The notes beneath the pieces are model-generated. The model had not been told where the DNA came from, ran no database searches, and was given only the letters and a program-made list of their open reading frames with translations. From the NCBI GenBank assembly GCA_963815045.1, contig CAWFET010000002.1:744001-808000 (forward strand): a DNA stretch of 64,000 nucleotides. The letters run 5' to 3'. Below are positions 52,614 to 61,171 of the stretch, in pieces; within the stretch, counting starts at the first letter, position 1; each line of letters starts with the position of its first letter. Source of the stretch: DASUPK01 sp963815045. Lineage in GTDB: Bacteria; Actinomycetota; Thermoleophilia; Solirubrobacterales; 70-9. A program made the translations under genes and the position numbers.

Positions 52614-53501
52614 CTAGGCGGTGGCTTCGGCCGGCGCCTTTCCCGGCTTGGGGACTCCGTCTTGGCGTCTGATGCGACTGGTCGAGCTGAGCTCGCGGGC
52701 CCGCTGGTTCCAGCTGGCGAGCCAGGCGGGCACCTCTCGCGATGGGAGCGGTGGAGAGATCAGGAAGCCCTGAGCCCGCTCGCACCCCATGCTTCGGAGC
52801 TGTTGCCAGGCCTCCCGGGTCTCCACGCCCTCGGCCACGACGGGCAGGCCGATCTGATGGGCGAGGTGGATGATCGCGCGGACCATCGTCCTGCACTCGT
52901 CGTCGTCGAGTTGCCGGATCAGGCTCGTGTCGATCTTGAGCTCATCGATCGGGAGGGAGATGAGCTGCCGAAGGGAGAAGTGCCCGGTCCCGAAGTCGTC
53001 GATGGCCAGCCCGCCACCGTGTGCGACCAATCCCGCCACTCGCTTCCTGACCTGCTCCGGATCCAGGAGGAGCGCGTCCTCCGTGACGTCGAACCGGATG
53101 GCTTCCCCGGGGACGGCGGCCGCCGAAAGGCAGCTCGCGACGAACCCGGCGAGGTTCCAGTCCGTTGACGAGATCGCGATGGCGGGAAGGTTCACCGACA
53201 GCTGCAGGCTGAGGCCGGACCGCCACCAATCCCCGGCGGCGCGGGTCGAGACCTGAATGATGTGCTCGGTGAACGACCGCATCTCGTCGTCCGAGCCGAC
53301 GGCACCGACGAACTCCGCCGCCGGCAGCACACCCATGTCGGGATGCTCCCAGCGGGCCAGGGCCTCCACGCCGATGACGCGTCCGCTGCGCAGATCGACC
53401 TTCGGCTGGAAATGGGCGCCGATCTCTCCCCGCGCGAGCGCCCCGCCCAGGTCGAGCTGGTGCCCGCTGGCGGTCCCATTCTGAGTGAGGTCGATAGCCA
53501 T
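52614..53501 (-). CDS. Stand-alone EAL-domain c-di-GMP phosphodiesterase
   Basis: 295 residues from the ATG at 53501, with AGGGGG nine bases upstream. A single EAL domain with no sensor module. Catalytic set appears complete: Glu46 in GVEALARWEHPD, Asn in LSVNLPAI, Glu in FDVTEDALL, the DD pair in AIDDFGTGHFSL, Lys in ELKID, Glu in AEGVET and Gln in AQGFLISPPL. So hydrolysis of c-di-GMP to pGpG is likely. It lies opposite, and between, the APC permease and TrkA genes. Confidence 0.9.
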   Translation of the reverse strand: MAIDLTQNGTASGHQLDLGGALARGEIGAHFQPKVDLRSGRVIGVEALARWEHPDMGVLPAAEFVGAVGSDDEMRSFTEHIIQVSTRAAGDWWRSGLSLQLSVNLPAIAISSTDWNLAGFVASCLSAAAVPGEAIRFDVTEDALLLDPEQVRKRVAGLVAHGGGLAIDDFGTGHFSLRQLISLPIDELKIDTSLIRQLDDDECRTMVRAIIHLAHQIGLPVVAEGVETREAWQQLRSMGCERAQGFLISPPLPSREVPAWLASWNQRARELSSTSRIRRQDGVPKPGKAPAEATA

Positions 53502-53639
53502 ACGATCGGGCCCCCTGGAGCGCATCCAGTGTGCTGGGAATCGCCCCCGGCGACAATGGGTTGAACTACGCCACACCTTCAGTAGTTGCCCCGGATCGGT
53601 CCAGCATGAGGCGGGCGTGGGGCGGACGGCGCGCAGGAC

Positions 53640-53645
53640 TAAGAT
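53640..53645 (+). promoter_or_regulatory. Candidate -10 (TAAGAT) of the TrkA pair
   Basis: TAAGAT, nine bases before the ATG at 53655, in the 153-bp gap after the EAL start. No clear -35. The rest of the gap is GC-rich with nothing else recognised. Confidence 0.35.
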
Positions 53646-53654
53646 CCCGATCGA

Positions 53655-54089
53655 ATGTTCGTCCTGATCGTCGGTTGCGGGAGAGTCGGTTCCTCCGTTG
53701 CGAGGAGCATGCTCCGTGAGGGGCATGAGGTCTCGTGTCTCGACGAGGATCCCGAGGCGCACGCGCGCCTCGAGGTCAACCTCGACCGCTCCTGGGAGGA
53801 CACCGGCGGCCAGTTCACCGTCGGGACGGCCCTCGAGGAGGAGGCCCTCACCGCCGCCGGCATCGAGCGGGCTGACGCGTTCATCGCCTCGACCGACGGC
53901 GACAACACCAACATCGTGGTGGCCCAACTCGCGAAGCGGAAGTTCAACGTGCCCACGGTGATCGCGCGGATCCTCGATCCGCTGCGGGCCGAGTGGTACG
54001 AGAAGCAGGGCGTCAACACGATCTGCCCGACCCGCATCGCCATCGAGATGCTGGAGAAGGAGGTCATGGAGGCCGCCGGAAAGAGCTGA
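53655..54089 (+). CDS. TrkA-N (RCK) potassium regulator, short form
   Basis: 144 residues. NAD-binding domain only: FVLIVGCGRVGSSVARSMLREG, acidic SCLDEDPE after strand 2, DAFIASTDGDNTNIVVAQLAK. No TrkA-C domain. Corresponds to CeoB of mycobacteria. Probably pairs with the full-length TrkA encoded immediately after (one-base overlap, TGATG) to gate a K+ transporter. Confidence 0.9.
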   Translation: MFVLIVGCGRVGSSVARSMLREGHEVSCLDEDPEAHARLEVNLDRSWEDTGGQFTVGTALEEEALTAAGIERADAFIASTDGDNTNIVVAQLAKRKFNVPTVIARILDPLRAEWYEKQGVNTICPTRIAIEMLEKEVMEAAGKS

Positions 54090-54784
54090 TGGGCGAGGGG
54101 AGCGGCAAGTACATCATCATCGCCGGGGCGGGCAAGGTCGGGTGGAACCTCGCCCGGGAGCTGCTCGACAAGGGTCACGAGGTGACCGTGATCGAGGACA
54201 ACCGGAACCGGTATACGACCGTCGAGCAGGAGCTGGAGCACAACATCCAGTACGGGGACGCGTCGGAGCTCTGGGTGCTGGAGCGAGCTGGGATCTCGCG
54301 CGCCGACATGGTGATCGCCGTGACCGGCGACGACGAGGACAACATGCTGATCTGCCAGGTCGCGAAGGAGAAGTACCTGGTGGACCGGATCATCGCCCGC
54401 GTCAACAACCCGCGGAACCGGCCGCATTTCGAGCTGCTGGGGATCAAGCCCTATGTCTCCGCCACCGATCTGATCCTGCGGCTGCTGGAGCACGAGGTGC
54501 CCGAATACGGGCTGGTGCACCTGCTCGACCTGCCCGAGGAGCGGCTGGAGATCATCGAGATGTTGCTCGCGGACGACAGCCGGGTAGCAGGGATGCGTGT
54601 GGGCGATCTCAGCATGCCGGAGGGCAGCCTCTTGATCTCGATCCTGCGCAAGGACCAGGGCGGCTTCGTGCCGACGCCCGACACCGTCCTCGAGGCGGGG
54701 GACGAGGTCCTCGCGGTGCTCGACCCGGGTCTCGAGGAGGAGCTCAAGGTGTTCTTCGGGTCCGACGGTGCCGCAGCGGGTTGA
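54089..54784 (+). CDS. TrkA-N/TrkA-C (RCK) potassium regulator
   Basis: 231 residues. TrkA-N domain KYIIIAGAGKVGWNLARELL, EVTVIEDNRNRY and ADMVIAVTGDDEDNMLICQ, then a TrkA-C ligand domain (about 150-225: GMRVGDLSMPEGSLLISIL). Corresponds to CeoC. No TrkH/KtrB channel is encoded here; the APC permease 1.5 kb upstream is the likely partner. Its end overlaps the FAD reductase start by 17 bases. Confidence 0.92.
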   Translation: MGEGSGKYIIIAGAGKVGWNLARELLDKGHEVTVIEDNRNRYTTVEQELEHNIQYGDASELWVLERAGISRADMVIAVTGDDEDNMLICQVAKEKYLVDRIIARVNNPRNRPHFELLGIKPYVSATDLILRLLEHEVPEYGLVHLLDLPEERLEIIEMLLADDSRVAGMRVGDLSMPEGSLLISILRKDQGGFVPTPDTVLEAGDEVLAVLDPGLEEELKVFFGSDGAAAG

Positions 54785-56015
54785 ATACCTGCTGATCGGC
54801 GGGTTCGCCGCCGGGTATGCCGCCGCCGAGCTGCGAAAGCGCGGGGCGGACGGGGACATCCTGCTGGTCGGGAGGGAGCCGGAGCCGCCCTACGAGCGCC
54901 CACCGCTCTCGAAGGAGTATCTGCGCGGCGAGGCCAAGCGCGAGGACGCCTACGTCAATCCCGAGTCCTGGTACGAGGAGAACTCGGTCGAGCTGCGGAC
55001 CGGGACGAACGTCATGGCGCTCGATGCGGAGGCGCGGACGGTCAAGCTGCAGGGCGGGGAGGAGGTCGAGTTCGGCAAGGCGCTGCTCGCCACAGGCGCG
55101 AACGTCAACCTGCTGCGGGTCGACGGCTCGGCACTCGACCGGATCCACTACCTGCGCGCGTTCGGGAACTCGGACAACATCCGGGCGGATGCGGAGAAGG
55201 CCGACCGGGTGGTGCTGGTCGGCGGCAGCTACATCGGCTGCGAGGTGGCCGCCTCGCTCAAGGCGAAGGGGACCGACTGCGCGATCGTGATGATGGAGGA
55301 CGTCGCGCTCTCTCGGACCTTCGGCGAAGAGGCCGGCCGGTGGTTCCACGATCTGCTCACCTCGAAGGGGATCGAGATCCATGGCGGTGAGACGCTCGCG
55401 GCCTTCGAGGGGGACGACCACGCGAGCGCGGTCGTCACCGAGAGCGGGAAGACGATCGAGGGAGACATGGTCGTCGTCGGCGCCGGCGTGAAGCCGGACG
55501 TGATGGTGGCGCAGAGGGCGGGGTTGGAGATCGACGATGACAGCGGCGGGATCCGCTGCGACGAGACGCTGCAGAGCTCCGTTGAGGGCATCTACGCGGC
55601 CGGCGATGCCTGCTCGTACGACAGCCGCGTGCACGGCCGGCGGCTGCGGGTCGAGCACTGGGACGTGGCGATGCAGCAGGGCCAGCACGCCGCCCGCTCG
55701 ATGATGGGCGATGCCAAGCCATACGAGGTGGTGCCGTACTTCTTCAGCGACCTGGCCGATTGGGCGGGGCTCGAGTACGTCGGCCCGGCGACCGACTGGG
55801 ATGAGGTCGTCTGGCGCGGCGACCGCGATGCCGGCGAGTTCGCCGTCTTCTACCTGAAGGCCGGGAAGGTGGCGGGCGCCCTGACGGTCGAGAGCTCCGA
55901 GGAGCTGGCGCACGCGCGGACGCTGCTCGCGGAGGGCGTGGACGTCGGCGGCGATGAGGCGAAGGCGCTGCTCGGGGACGCCGACAGCGACCTGGCTGAG
56001 CTCACATCAAGCTAG
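54768..56015 (+). CDS. FAD/NAD(P)-dependent oxidoreductase (ferredoxin reductase/AIF-like)
   Basis: 415 residues from GTG 54768. FAD motif YLLIGGFAAGYAAAELRKRG, then EPEPPYERPPLSKEYLRGE typical of rubredoxin/ferredoxin reductases. NAD motif VVLVGGSYIGCEVAASLKAKG. C-terminal FAD contact GIYAAGDACSYDSR. The end (AGALTVESSEELAHARTLL) is a reductase C-domain. Redox partner unknown; no ferredoxin is nearby. Overlap with TrkA suggests one mRNA. Confidence 0.88.
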   Translation: MPQRVEYLLIGGFAAGYAAAELRKRGADGDILLVGREPEPPYERPPLSKEYLRGEAKREDAYVNPESWYEENSVELRTGTNVMALDAEARTVKLQGGEEVEFGKALLATGANVNLLRVDGSALDRIHYLRAFGNSDNIRADAEKADRVVLVGGSYIGCEVAASLKAKGTDCAIVMMEDVALSRTFGEEAGRWFHDLLTSKGIEIHGGETLAAFEGDDHASAVVTESGKTIEGDMVVVGAGVKPDVMVAQRAGLEIDDDSGGIRCDETLQSSVEGIYAAGDACSYDSRVHGRRLRVEHWDVAMQQGQHAARSMMGDAKPYEVVPYFFSDLADWAGLEYVGPATDWDEVVWRGDRDAGEFAVFYLKAGKVAGALTVESSEELAHARTLLAEGVDVGGDEAKALLGDADSDLAELTSS

Positions 56016-56018
56016 GCT
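56013..56018 (+). promoter_or_regulatory. Candidate -10 (TAGGCT) for tRNA-Gln
   Basis: TAGGCT begins in the stop codon of the FAD reductase gene and lies 11 bases before the tRNA 5' end. No clear -35. Processing from a longer transcript is also possible. Confidence 0.3.
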
Positions 56019-56029
56019 TTCGGAGCGTT

Positions 56030-56101
56030 TGCGGGCTGGTGTAATTGGCAACACGTGCGCCTCTGGAGCGCAAATTCGGGGTTCAAGTCCCTGGCCCGCA
56101 G
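56030..56101 (+). tRNA. tRNA-Gln (anticodon CTG)
   Basis: Cloverleaf read by hand: acceptor TGCGGGC (56030-56036) pairs with GCCCGCA (56094-56100), discriminator G at 56101. D stem GTGT/ACAC, anticodon stem TGCGC/GCGCA with loop CTCTGGA giving anticodon CTG. T stem CGGGG/CCCTG with loop TTCAAGT. Variable loop is short. CCA is not encoded and must be added. Confidence 0.93.
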
Positions 56102-56110
56102 CTCGATCTC

Positions 56111-56140
56111 AGGACCCGCCTCGGAGCGGGTCTTCTTCTG
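56111..56140 (+). terminator. Rho-independent terminator after tRNA-Gln
   Basis: GACCCGC (56113-56119) and GCGGGTC (56126-56132) form a perfect 7-bp stem with loop CTCGGA; two more pairs (one G-T) extend it. TTCTTCT follows. The clearest intrinsic terminator in the window. Confidence 0.8.
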
Positions 56141-56190
56141 GGCGAAGCGGCCTGGTTCCGTTTCACATCCTTGCTACCTTGCGCGGCCGT

Positions 56191-56871
56191 ATGTGGCGTC
56201 CGAGGCACCTGATCGTCCTCGTCGTGGCCGTCGGCGCGGGAGCAGCGCTCTCCGCCTGCGGCGGCGACAGCTCGCCGGAGACCCCGATCGTGGTCCCGAC
56301 GGAGACGACCCCGCAGTCGACCAACGCGTCTGACTTCATCGCTCAGGCCGATTCGATCTGCGCCGAGGCGGATGCGTCGATCCAGCAGTTCGCCGACGCA
56401 GGCCAGGGTGAGAGCGAGGCGGCTCAGATCGCGCAGCTCCGCCAGGGTGTCATCGACGACATCAAGCAGCTCAACCCGCCCAGCGACACCAACCTCGACG
56501 CCTTCCTGAAGGCGATGGGCGACGAGGTCTCAGCCGGCCAGAAGATCGGGCTGGCCGTCCAGCGCGGCGAGGACCCGAGCCAGTTCGAGACCGAGCTGGA
56601 CAGCGCCAAGTCCGATGCCGCGACCGCCGCCTCGGCCTACGGCTTCAAGCAGTGCGGCTCGACGATCACCTCCTCGAGTTCCAGCTCGAGCAGCAGCTCC
56701 TCGAGTGCGAGCAGCGGCAGCGCCGTCACCCCGAGCGCCCCCAGCAGCTCCTCCGGCTCGTCGGGCGGCACCTCCGGCAGCTCCGGAACGAGCGGCAGCA
56801 GCGGCACCTCGGGCTCGTCGGGTTCCTCCGGGTCCAGCGGTGGATCTAGCGGCGGTATTGGCCCCGGCTAG
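56191..56871 (+). CDS. Lipoprotein with Ser/Gly-rich C-terminal tail
   Basis: 226 residues from ATG 56191. Signal peptide with lipobox LSAC (Cys23), then a helical domain of about 110 residues (QADSICAEADASIQQFADAG, LKAMGDEVSAGQKIGLAVQ) with Cys in DSICAEA and KQCGS. The last 75 residues are an almost pure Ser/Gly tail with Thr and Pro. Common type in this lineage, function unknown. The TACCTT 10 bases before the ATG may be its -10. Confidence 0.75.
   Translation: MWRPRHLIVLVVAVGAGAALSACGGDSSPETPIVVPTETTPQSTNASDFIAQADSICAEADASIQQFADAGQGESEAAQIAQLRQGVIDDIKQLNPPSDTNLDAFLKAMGDEVSAGQKIGLAVQRGEDPSQFETELDSAKSDAATAASAYGFKQCGSTITSSSSSSSSSSSSASSGSAVTPSAPSSSSGSSGGTSGSSGTSGSSGTSGSSGSSGSSGGSSGGIGPG
56690..56865 (+). 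repeat. Ser/Gly low-complexity tail
   Basis: Coding repeat inside the lipoprotein gene: runs of Ser, then SGSSGT-type units. Probably a flexible wall-spanning linker. Confidence 0.7.
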
Positions 56872-58767
56872 CTACGCCGCGGCCAGATCAGCCCAGGTCC
56901 CGTACAGCTCCGCGTAGCGGCCGCCGGCCGCGATCAGCTCGTCATGCGTTCCGCTCTCGCGGATCCGGCCACCCTCGAGCACCGCGATCCGATCGGCGCC
57001 GCGGATCGTGGAGAGGCGGTGGGCGATCACGATCGCCGTGCGGCCCTCGAGCAGCCTCTCCAGGCCGAGCTCGATCGTCCGCTCTGTTCGCACGTCGACG
57101 TTGGAGGTCGCCTCGTCCAGGATCAGGATGCGCGGCTCAGCCAGCAGCGCCCGCGCGAACGCGATCAGCTGCCGCTGCCCCGCCGATAGCGACACGCCCC
57201 GTTCCCCAACCTCCGTATCGAACCCGTCGGGCATCCGCCTGATGAAGTCGCCGGCGCCGATCACGTCCGCCGCGGCCTCGATCTCCTCATCGGATGCGTC
57301 GGGCCGCCCGAAGGCGATGTTCTCCCGCACGGTGCCGGAGAAGAGGAACCCCTCCTGGGGCACGATGCCGAGCTGGCTGCGCAGGCAGGTCGAGCTCAAC
57401 TCCCGCAGGTCGTTGCCGTCGACGAGGACCGTGCCCTTCTGCGGGTCGTAGAAGCGGGAGACGAGCTTCGCAAAGGTCGACTTCCCGGCTCCGGTCTCAC
57501 CGACCAGGGCAAGCGTCTGCCCGGCAGGCACGTGGACCGAGACGTCCTCCAGCGCCCACGCGGTGTCGTCCTCCTCGTCGTCGGGACCGGTCTCGATCTT
57601 CCCGCTCGAGCGCTTCAGCCCCGCGGTTCGATCGAGGCCGTACGAGAACCAGACGTGATCCATCTCGATCTCGCCGCGCAGGGTGCCGGGATCGAGCGCA
57701 TCGGGCTTGTCGACCATGTCCGGCTCGGTATCGAGCAGGTCGAAGATCTTGTCCAGGGCCGCCATTCCCTGCTGGTAGGTCGTGTAGAGGTTGGAGAGCT
57801 GCTGAATCGGGTCGAAGAAGGTGGAGAGGTAGCCGACGAAGGCGACCACGACGCCGATCTGCGCGTTCCTCGCGGATTCGGTCGCCAGGTCGAGGGCCTG
57901 GTAGCCGCCGTAGAGCAGGATCACCGCCGTGCCGATCGCCGAGAGCAGCTCGACGGCCGGGAAGTACGACGCGTTCAGGTAGACCGTCTTCAGGTTCGCC
58001 TGGCGGTTGAGCTCGTTGAGCTCGGCCATTCGCTCCACGTGTCGGCGCTCCTGGGCGAAGCTGCGCACGACCCGCACGCCGCTCAGCGTCTCCTGGAGGT
58101 AGGCCGTCACCTCCGCGATTCGCTCACGCGTGATCCGGTACGCGCTCGCCGCGACGATCCGGAAGACGAGACTCGCGATGGCCAGCAGGGGCAGCGTCAG
58201 GAAGACGACGAGCGCCAGCTGGACGTCGGCGATGAGCATGATCACGACGACGCCGACCAGGGTCAGCGTGCTCGAGAAGAGCGTCACCACTCCCGAGCTG
58301 ATCAGCTGGTCGAGCGCATCGACGTCGTTGGTGATCCGCGAGATCAGCACGCCCGGGCGGTTTCGGGTGAAGAACCCGATCGACATCTGCTGCAGGTGGG
58401 TGAAGATCCGAATCCGCAGGTCCTGAAGGGCTCGCTCGCCGACCCAGCCGACCAGGTACGTCTGCAGGTAGCTCGTTCCCCAGCCGATCAGCGCCGCACC
58501 CATGAAGGCCGCGATGATCAGCACGAGCGCATTCGTGTCGCCATTCAGGGAGACGTGCACCGCCTGGCCGACCAGATACGGCGGTGCCAGCGTCGCCCCG
58601 GTCGCGAGGATGAGCGCGCCGAACATCATCAGCACCTGCTTCCGGTACGGGCGGAGCAGCGAGAACAGCCAGCGCACCTTGCGCCAGCGGCCGTCGTCGC
58701 CGCGGATCAGCGCCCAGAGCGACCGGAAGAGGGCGAAGAAGTTCCCTGCGCCGTCCGAGTCGTTCAC
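56872..58767 (-). CDS. ABC exporter half-transporter with consensus ATP site residues
   Basis: 631 residues from GTG 58767. Type IV exporter membrane domain (about 40-330, six helices), nucleotide-binding domain with Walker A LVGETGAGKST, Q-loop, and Walker B ILDEATSNVD whose Glu552 is the canonical catalytic base. Its signature is LSAGQ, a departure from LSGGQ. Start overlaps the stop of the partner gene by 4 nt; the two encode a heterodimer. Substrate unknown (lipid or drug export is usual). Confidence 0.92.
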   Translation of the reverse strand: MNDSDGAGNFFALFRSLWALIRGDDGRWRKVRWLFSLLRPYRKQVLMMFGALILATGATLAPPYLVGQAVHVSLNGDTNALVLIIAAFMGAALIGWGTSYLQTYLVGWVGERALQDLRIRIFTHLQQMSIGFFTRNRPGVLISRITNDVDALDQLISSGVVTLFSSTLTLVGVVVIMLIADVQLALVVFLTLPLLAIASLVFRIVAASAYRITRERIAEVTAYLQETLSGVRVVRSFAQERRHVERMAELNELNRQANLKTVYLNASYFPAVELLSAIGTAVILLYGGYQALDLATESARNAQIGVVVAFVGYLSTFFDPIQQLSNLYTTYQQGMAALDKIFDLLDTEPDMVDKPDALDPGTLRGEIEMDHVWFSYGLDRTAGLKRSSGKIETGPDDEEDDTAWALEDVSVHVPAGQTLALVGETGAGKSTFAKLVSRFYDPQKGTVLVDGNDLRELSSTCLRSQLGIVPQEGFLFSGTVRENIAFGRPDASDEEIEAAADVIGAGDFIRRMPDGFDTEVGERGVSLSAGQRQLIAFARALLAEPRILILDEATSNVDVRTERTIELGLERLLEGRTAIVIAHRLSTIRGADRIAVLEGGRIRESGTHDELIAAGGRYAELYGTWADLAAA

Positions 58768-60533
58768 AGCTTCGCCAGCTCCTCGCGCTCCTCGAGATCC
58801 CGCTGGAGGTAGACCGAGTCCTCCAGGCCCTTCTCCGCGATCTCCTCGTACAGCGAGCAGCGCTCGAGCAGCTCGTCGTGGGTGCCGCGGTCGACGATCC
58901 GCCCGCGGTCGAGCACCACGATCTCGTCGGCCAGCGAGATGGTGGAGAGGCGGTGCGCCACGATGAACGTCGTCCGGTCCTTCATCGCCTCGCGCAGTCC
59001 CTCTTTGATCAGTGCCTCGGTGCGCGCATCCACGGACGAGGTGGCGTCGTCGAGGATCAGGATCCGCGGCTCGGCCAGCAGCGCCCTGGCGATCGCGATC
59101 CGTTGGCGCTGCCCGCCGGAGAGCGTCAAGCCGCGCTCGCCGACCACCGTGTCGTATGCGTCGGGCAGCTGGGTGATGAAGTCGTGCGCCTGGGCGCGCT
59201 TCGCCGCCTTCTCGATCTGGCCCTCGGTGGCGCCGGGCTGGGCGTAGGCGATGTTGCCCGAGACGGTGTCCGAGAACAGGAAGCTGTCGTCGGCGACGAA
59301 GGCGATCTCGCCGCGCAGGGAGGCCAGGTCGACGTCCTTGATGTCCGCCCCGTCGATCACGACCCGTCCCTCGCTCGGGTCATACAGGCGGGCGAGCAAC
59401 CCGACCAGGCTCGTCTTGCCCGCGGCGGTCGGCCCGACCAGCGCCACCGTCCGGCCCGCCTCGACCTCCAGGTCGATTCCGGTGAGCGCCGGCTCCGCGC
59501 CGTCGTAGCGGAGGGTCACCCGCTGCAGCGAGACCTGGCCGCGCCCCTCGGGCAGCGGCGGGGCATCCGGGGCGCTCTCCATGGACGGTTGCCGGTCGAG
59601 GATCTCGAACATGCGGTTGCCGGAGGCCACCGCGCGCTGGGCCATGCTCAGCGACATGCCGAGCCAGCGAACGGGCCCCGAAAGCAGCACGACGTAGGCG
59701 TAGAACGCGGTCAGGTGCCCGACGCTGGTCGACCCGTGGATCACCTGGAGCCCGCCCACGAGCAGCACTGCCGCCAGCCCGATGTTCGGCAGGAAGCCCA
59801 TCAGCGGCGTGTAGAACGCCTGCAGCCTCGTCGAGACCATGCTCTGCTCGAAGACCCGGTTGACGGAGTGCGTGAAGCGACCCAGCACGTGCCGCTCCCG
59901 CGCGAAGGCCTTGACGATCCTGATCCCCGAGATGCTCTCCTCGGCGCTCGCAGTCACCTCGCCGACGCGCTGCTGAACCTCCTGCTCAGCCGGGCGGTTG
60001 CGTCGGCTGTAGCGGGTAGCGGTCGCGACCAGGAACGGGACCGGTGCGAGCGCGAGCAGCGCGAGGATCGGATCGAGGATGAGCATGGCCACGGCCGCGA
60101 AGAGGATCGTGAGCGCGCTCTGGCTCACCCAGATCAGCCCGTATCCCAGGAAGAACCGGATCGACTGCAGGTCGACGGTGGCTCGCGACATGAGCTGTCC
60201 CGTCTGCTGCGTGTCGAAGAACCCGAGCTCGAGCTTCTGCAGGTGCTCGTAGAAGACCTGGCGGAGGTCGAACTCGACCGCCAGGGAGACCTTCCCCGCG
60301 ATCAGCCGGCGTCCCACGGTCAGCAGCAGCCTGAGCACGCCGGCTCCGAGCAGCGCGAGGGCGAGCGGCAGGATGTCGCTCCGGCGCTCGTCCTCGATCG
60401 CGTTCACGGCTCCGCCGATCAGCAGCGGGATCAGGACCGTCATGCCCATCGCCAGCCAGGCGAGGACCAGCGACCCGATCAGCTGGCGGCGATACGGACG
60501 CAGGAAGCCGAGCAGGCGCCGAAAGGTGGGCAT
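58764..60533 (-). CDS. ABC exporter half-transporter with degenerate Walker B
   Basis: 589 residues from the ATG at 60533; a TTG at 60548 would add five. Six-helix membrane domain, then NBD with Walker A VGPTAAGKTS and normal signature LSGGQRQRIAIARAL. Walker B reads ILDDATSSVD: Asp496 replaces the catalytic Glu. With the partner's LSAGQ, this makes one ATP site non-consensus, as in TM287/288 and other heterodimeric exporters. Leaderless-type promoter upstream. Confidence 0.92.
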   Translation of the reverse strand: MPTFRRLLGFLRPYRRQLIGSLVLAWLAMGMTVLIPLLIGGAVNAIEDERRSDILPLALALLGAGVLRLLLTVGRRLIAGKVSLAVEFDLRQVFYEHLQKLELGFFDTQQTGQLMSRATVDLQSIRFFLGYGLIWVSQSALTILFAAVAMLILDPILALLALAPVPFLVATATRYSRRNRPAEQEVQQRVGEVTASAEESISGIRIVKAFARERHVLGRFTHSVNRVFEQSMVSTRLQAFYTPLMGFLPNIGLAAVLLVGGLQVIHGSTSVGHLTAFYAYVVLLSGPVRWLGMSLSMAQRAVASGNRMFEILDRQPSMESAPDAPPLPEGRGQVSLQRVTLRYDGAEPALTGIDLEVEAGRTVALVGPTAAGKTSLVGLLARLYDPSEGRVVIDGADIKDVDLASLRGEIAFVADDSFLFSDTVSGNIAYAQPGATEGQIEKAAKRAQAHDFITQLPDAYDTVVGERGLTLSGGQRQRIAIARALLAEPRILILDDATSSVDARTEALIKEGLREAMKDRTTFIVAHRLSTISLADEIVVLDRGRIVDRGTHDELLERCSLYEEIAEKGLEDSVYLQRDLEEREELAKL

Positions 60534-60539
60534 CTCGTG

Positions 60540-60545
60540 ACTATA
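60540..60545 (-). promoter_or_regulatory. Promoter -10 (TATAGT) of the ABC exporter operon
   Basis: Minus-strand TATAGT, six bases before the ATG at 60533: a leaderless promoter. It lies in an AT-richer patch, rare in this window. Confidence 0.5.
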
Positions 60546-60602
60546 CAAAGTGAAGTAAAGAGCCCTGGCGGCGTTCCCTCACGCGCCTGGGCGGCTGCTC
60601 GC

Positions 60603-60608
60603 TACGCT
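60603..60608 (+). promoter_or_regulatory. Candidate -10 (TACGCT) of the kinase operon
   Basis: TACGCT followed by six bases and the GTG at 60615. Leaderless spacing. Confidence 0.4.
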
Positions 60609-60614
60609 CCGATT

Positions 60615-60992
60615 GTGCTCAGAGAGCTAGTCACCCTGCCCTTCTCGATGGCCCGCGCGGCGATCGACCTGCCCCGCAGCATGCAGCGCAGCATCGACGA
60701 GGCCAACGACCTGATGGCCGTCTCACGCGAGCAGCTCGAGGTGATGCGCCGGCAGGCGGACCAGGCGCTCGAGCAGGCGGAGCGGATGAACGAACTTCTC
60801 GGCCGCGTCGTCAAGCTGACCGAGCCGCTGGAGCGCGCCCAGCGCGGCGGCGAGTTCGTGGCGGAGGGCCTGAAGCGCGCGATCTTCGGAGCGGAGCAGG
60901 CCGCGCTCGAGGCGGAACACGCTGCGGAGGAAGCGGAGGACGCAGCCAAAGAGGCGAAGGAAGCCGCCGAGGACATCGAAGCGGAGCGGTGA
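60615..60992 (+). CDS. Ala/Glu-rich helical (coiled-coil) protein
   Basis: 125 residues from GTG 60615. An amphipathic N-terminal part (LRELVTLPFSMARAAIDLP) is followed by helices with heptad character (SREQLEVMRRQADQALEQAE). The C-terminal 40 residues are almost entirely Ala/Glu/Lys/Asp. Possibly membrane-associated through the N-terminus. No family recognised. First of four overlapping genes ending in the Ser/Thr kinase. Confidence 0.65.
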   Translation: MLRELVTLPFSMARAAIDLPRSMQRSIDEANDLMAVSREQLEVMRRQADQALEQAERMNELLGRVVKLTEPLERAQRGGEFVAEGLKRAIFGAEQAALEAEHAAEEAEDAAKEAKEAAEDIEAER

Positions 60993-61171
60993 GCTCGCCG
61001 GCCGCGGGCCTCTGCGACCGCTGCAAGCATCAACGACTGATCCGCAACACGCGCGGCTCCGTCTTCTCCCTCTGCGAGCGCTCCAGGACCGATCCCGAAT
61101 TTCCCCGCTATCCCAGGCTGCCCGTGGCGAGCTGCCGCGGTTTTCAGCCCAGACCGCCGGGTAATGGCTGA
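60989..61171 (+). CDS. Four-Cys microprotein (putative zinc binder)
   Basis: 60 residues. GTG start in the preceding stop (GTGA). Cys9, Cys12, Cys29 and Cys49: LCDRCKHQRL opens it, and FSLCERSRTDP then VASCRGFQ follow. I recall short proteins of this pattern (CxxCxxxR...C...FPKYPRLPVxxCxGF) in many actinobacteria, uncharacterised. Overlaps the lipoprotein gene by 8 bases. Confidence 0.7.
   Translation: MSSPAAGLCDRCKHQRLIRNTRGSVFSLCERSRTDPEFPRYPRLPVASCRGFQPRPPGNG

Noticed and set aside
58878..60614. Plus-strand open frame running through the ABC exporter into the 60615 gene
   Set aside because: The part before 60615 is an Arg/His/Gly/Glu-rich shadow of the exporter. Only the last 125 residues look like protein, and a -10 precedes GTG 60615.
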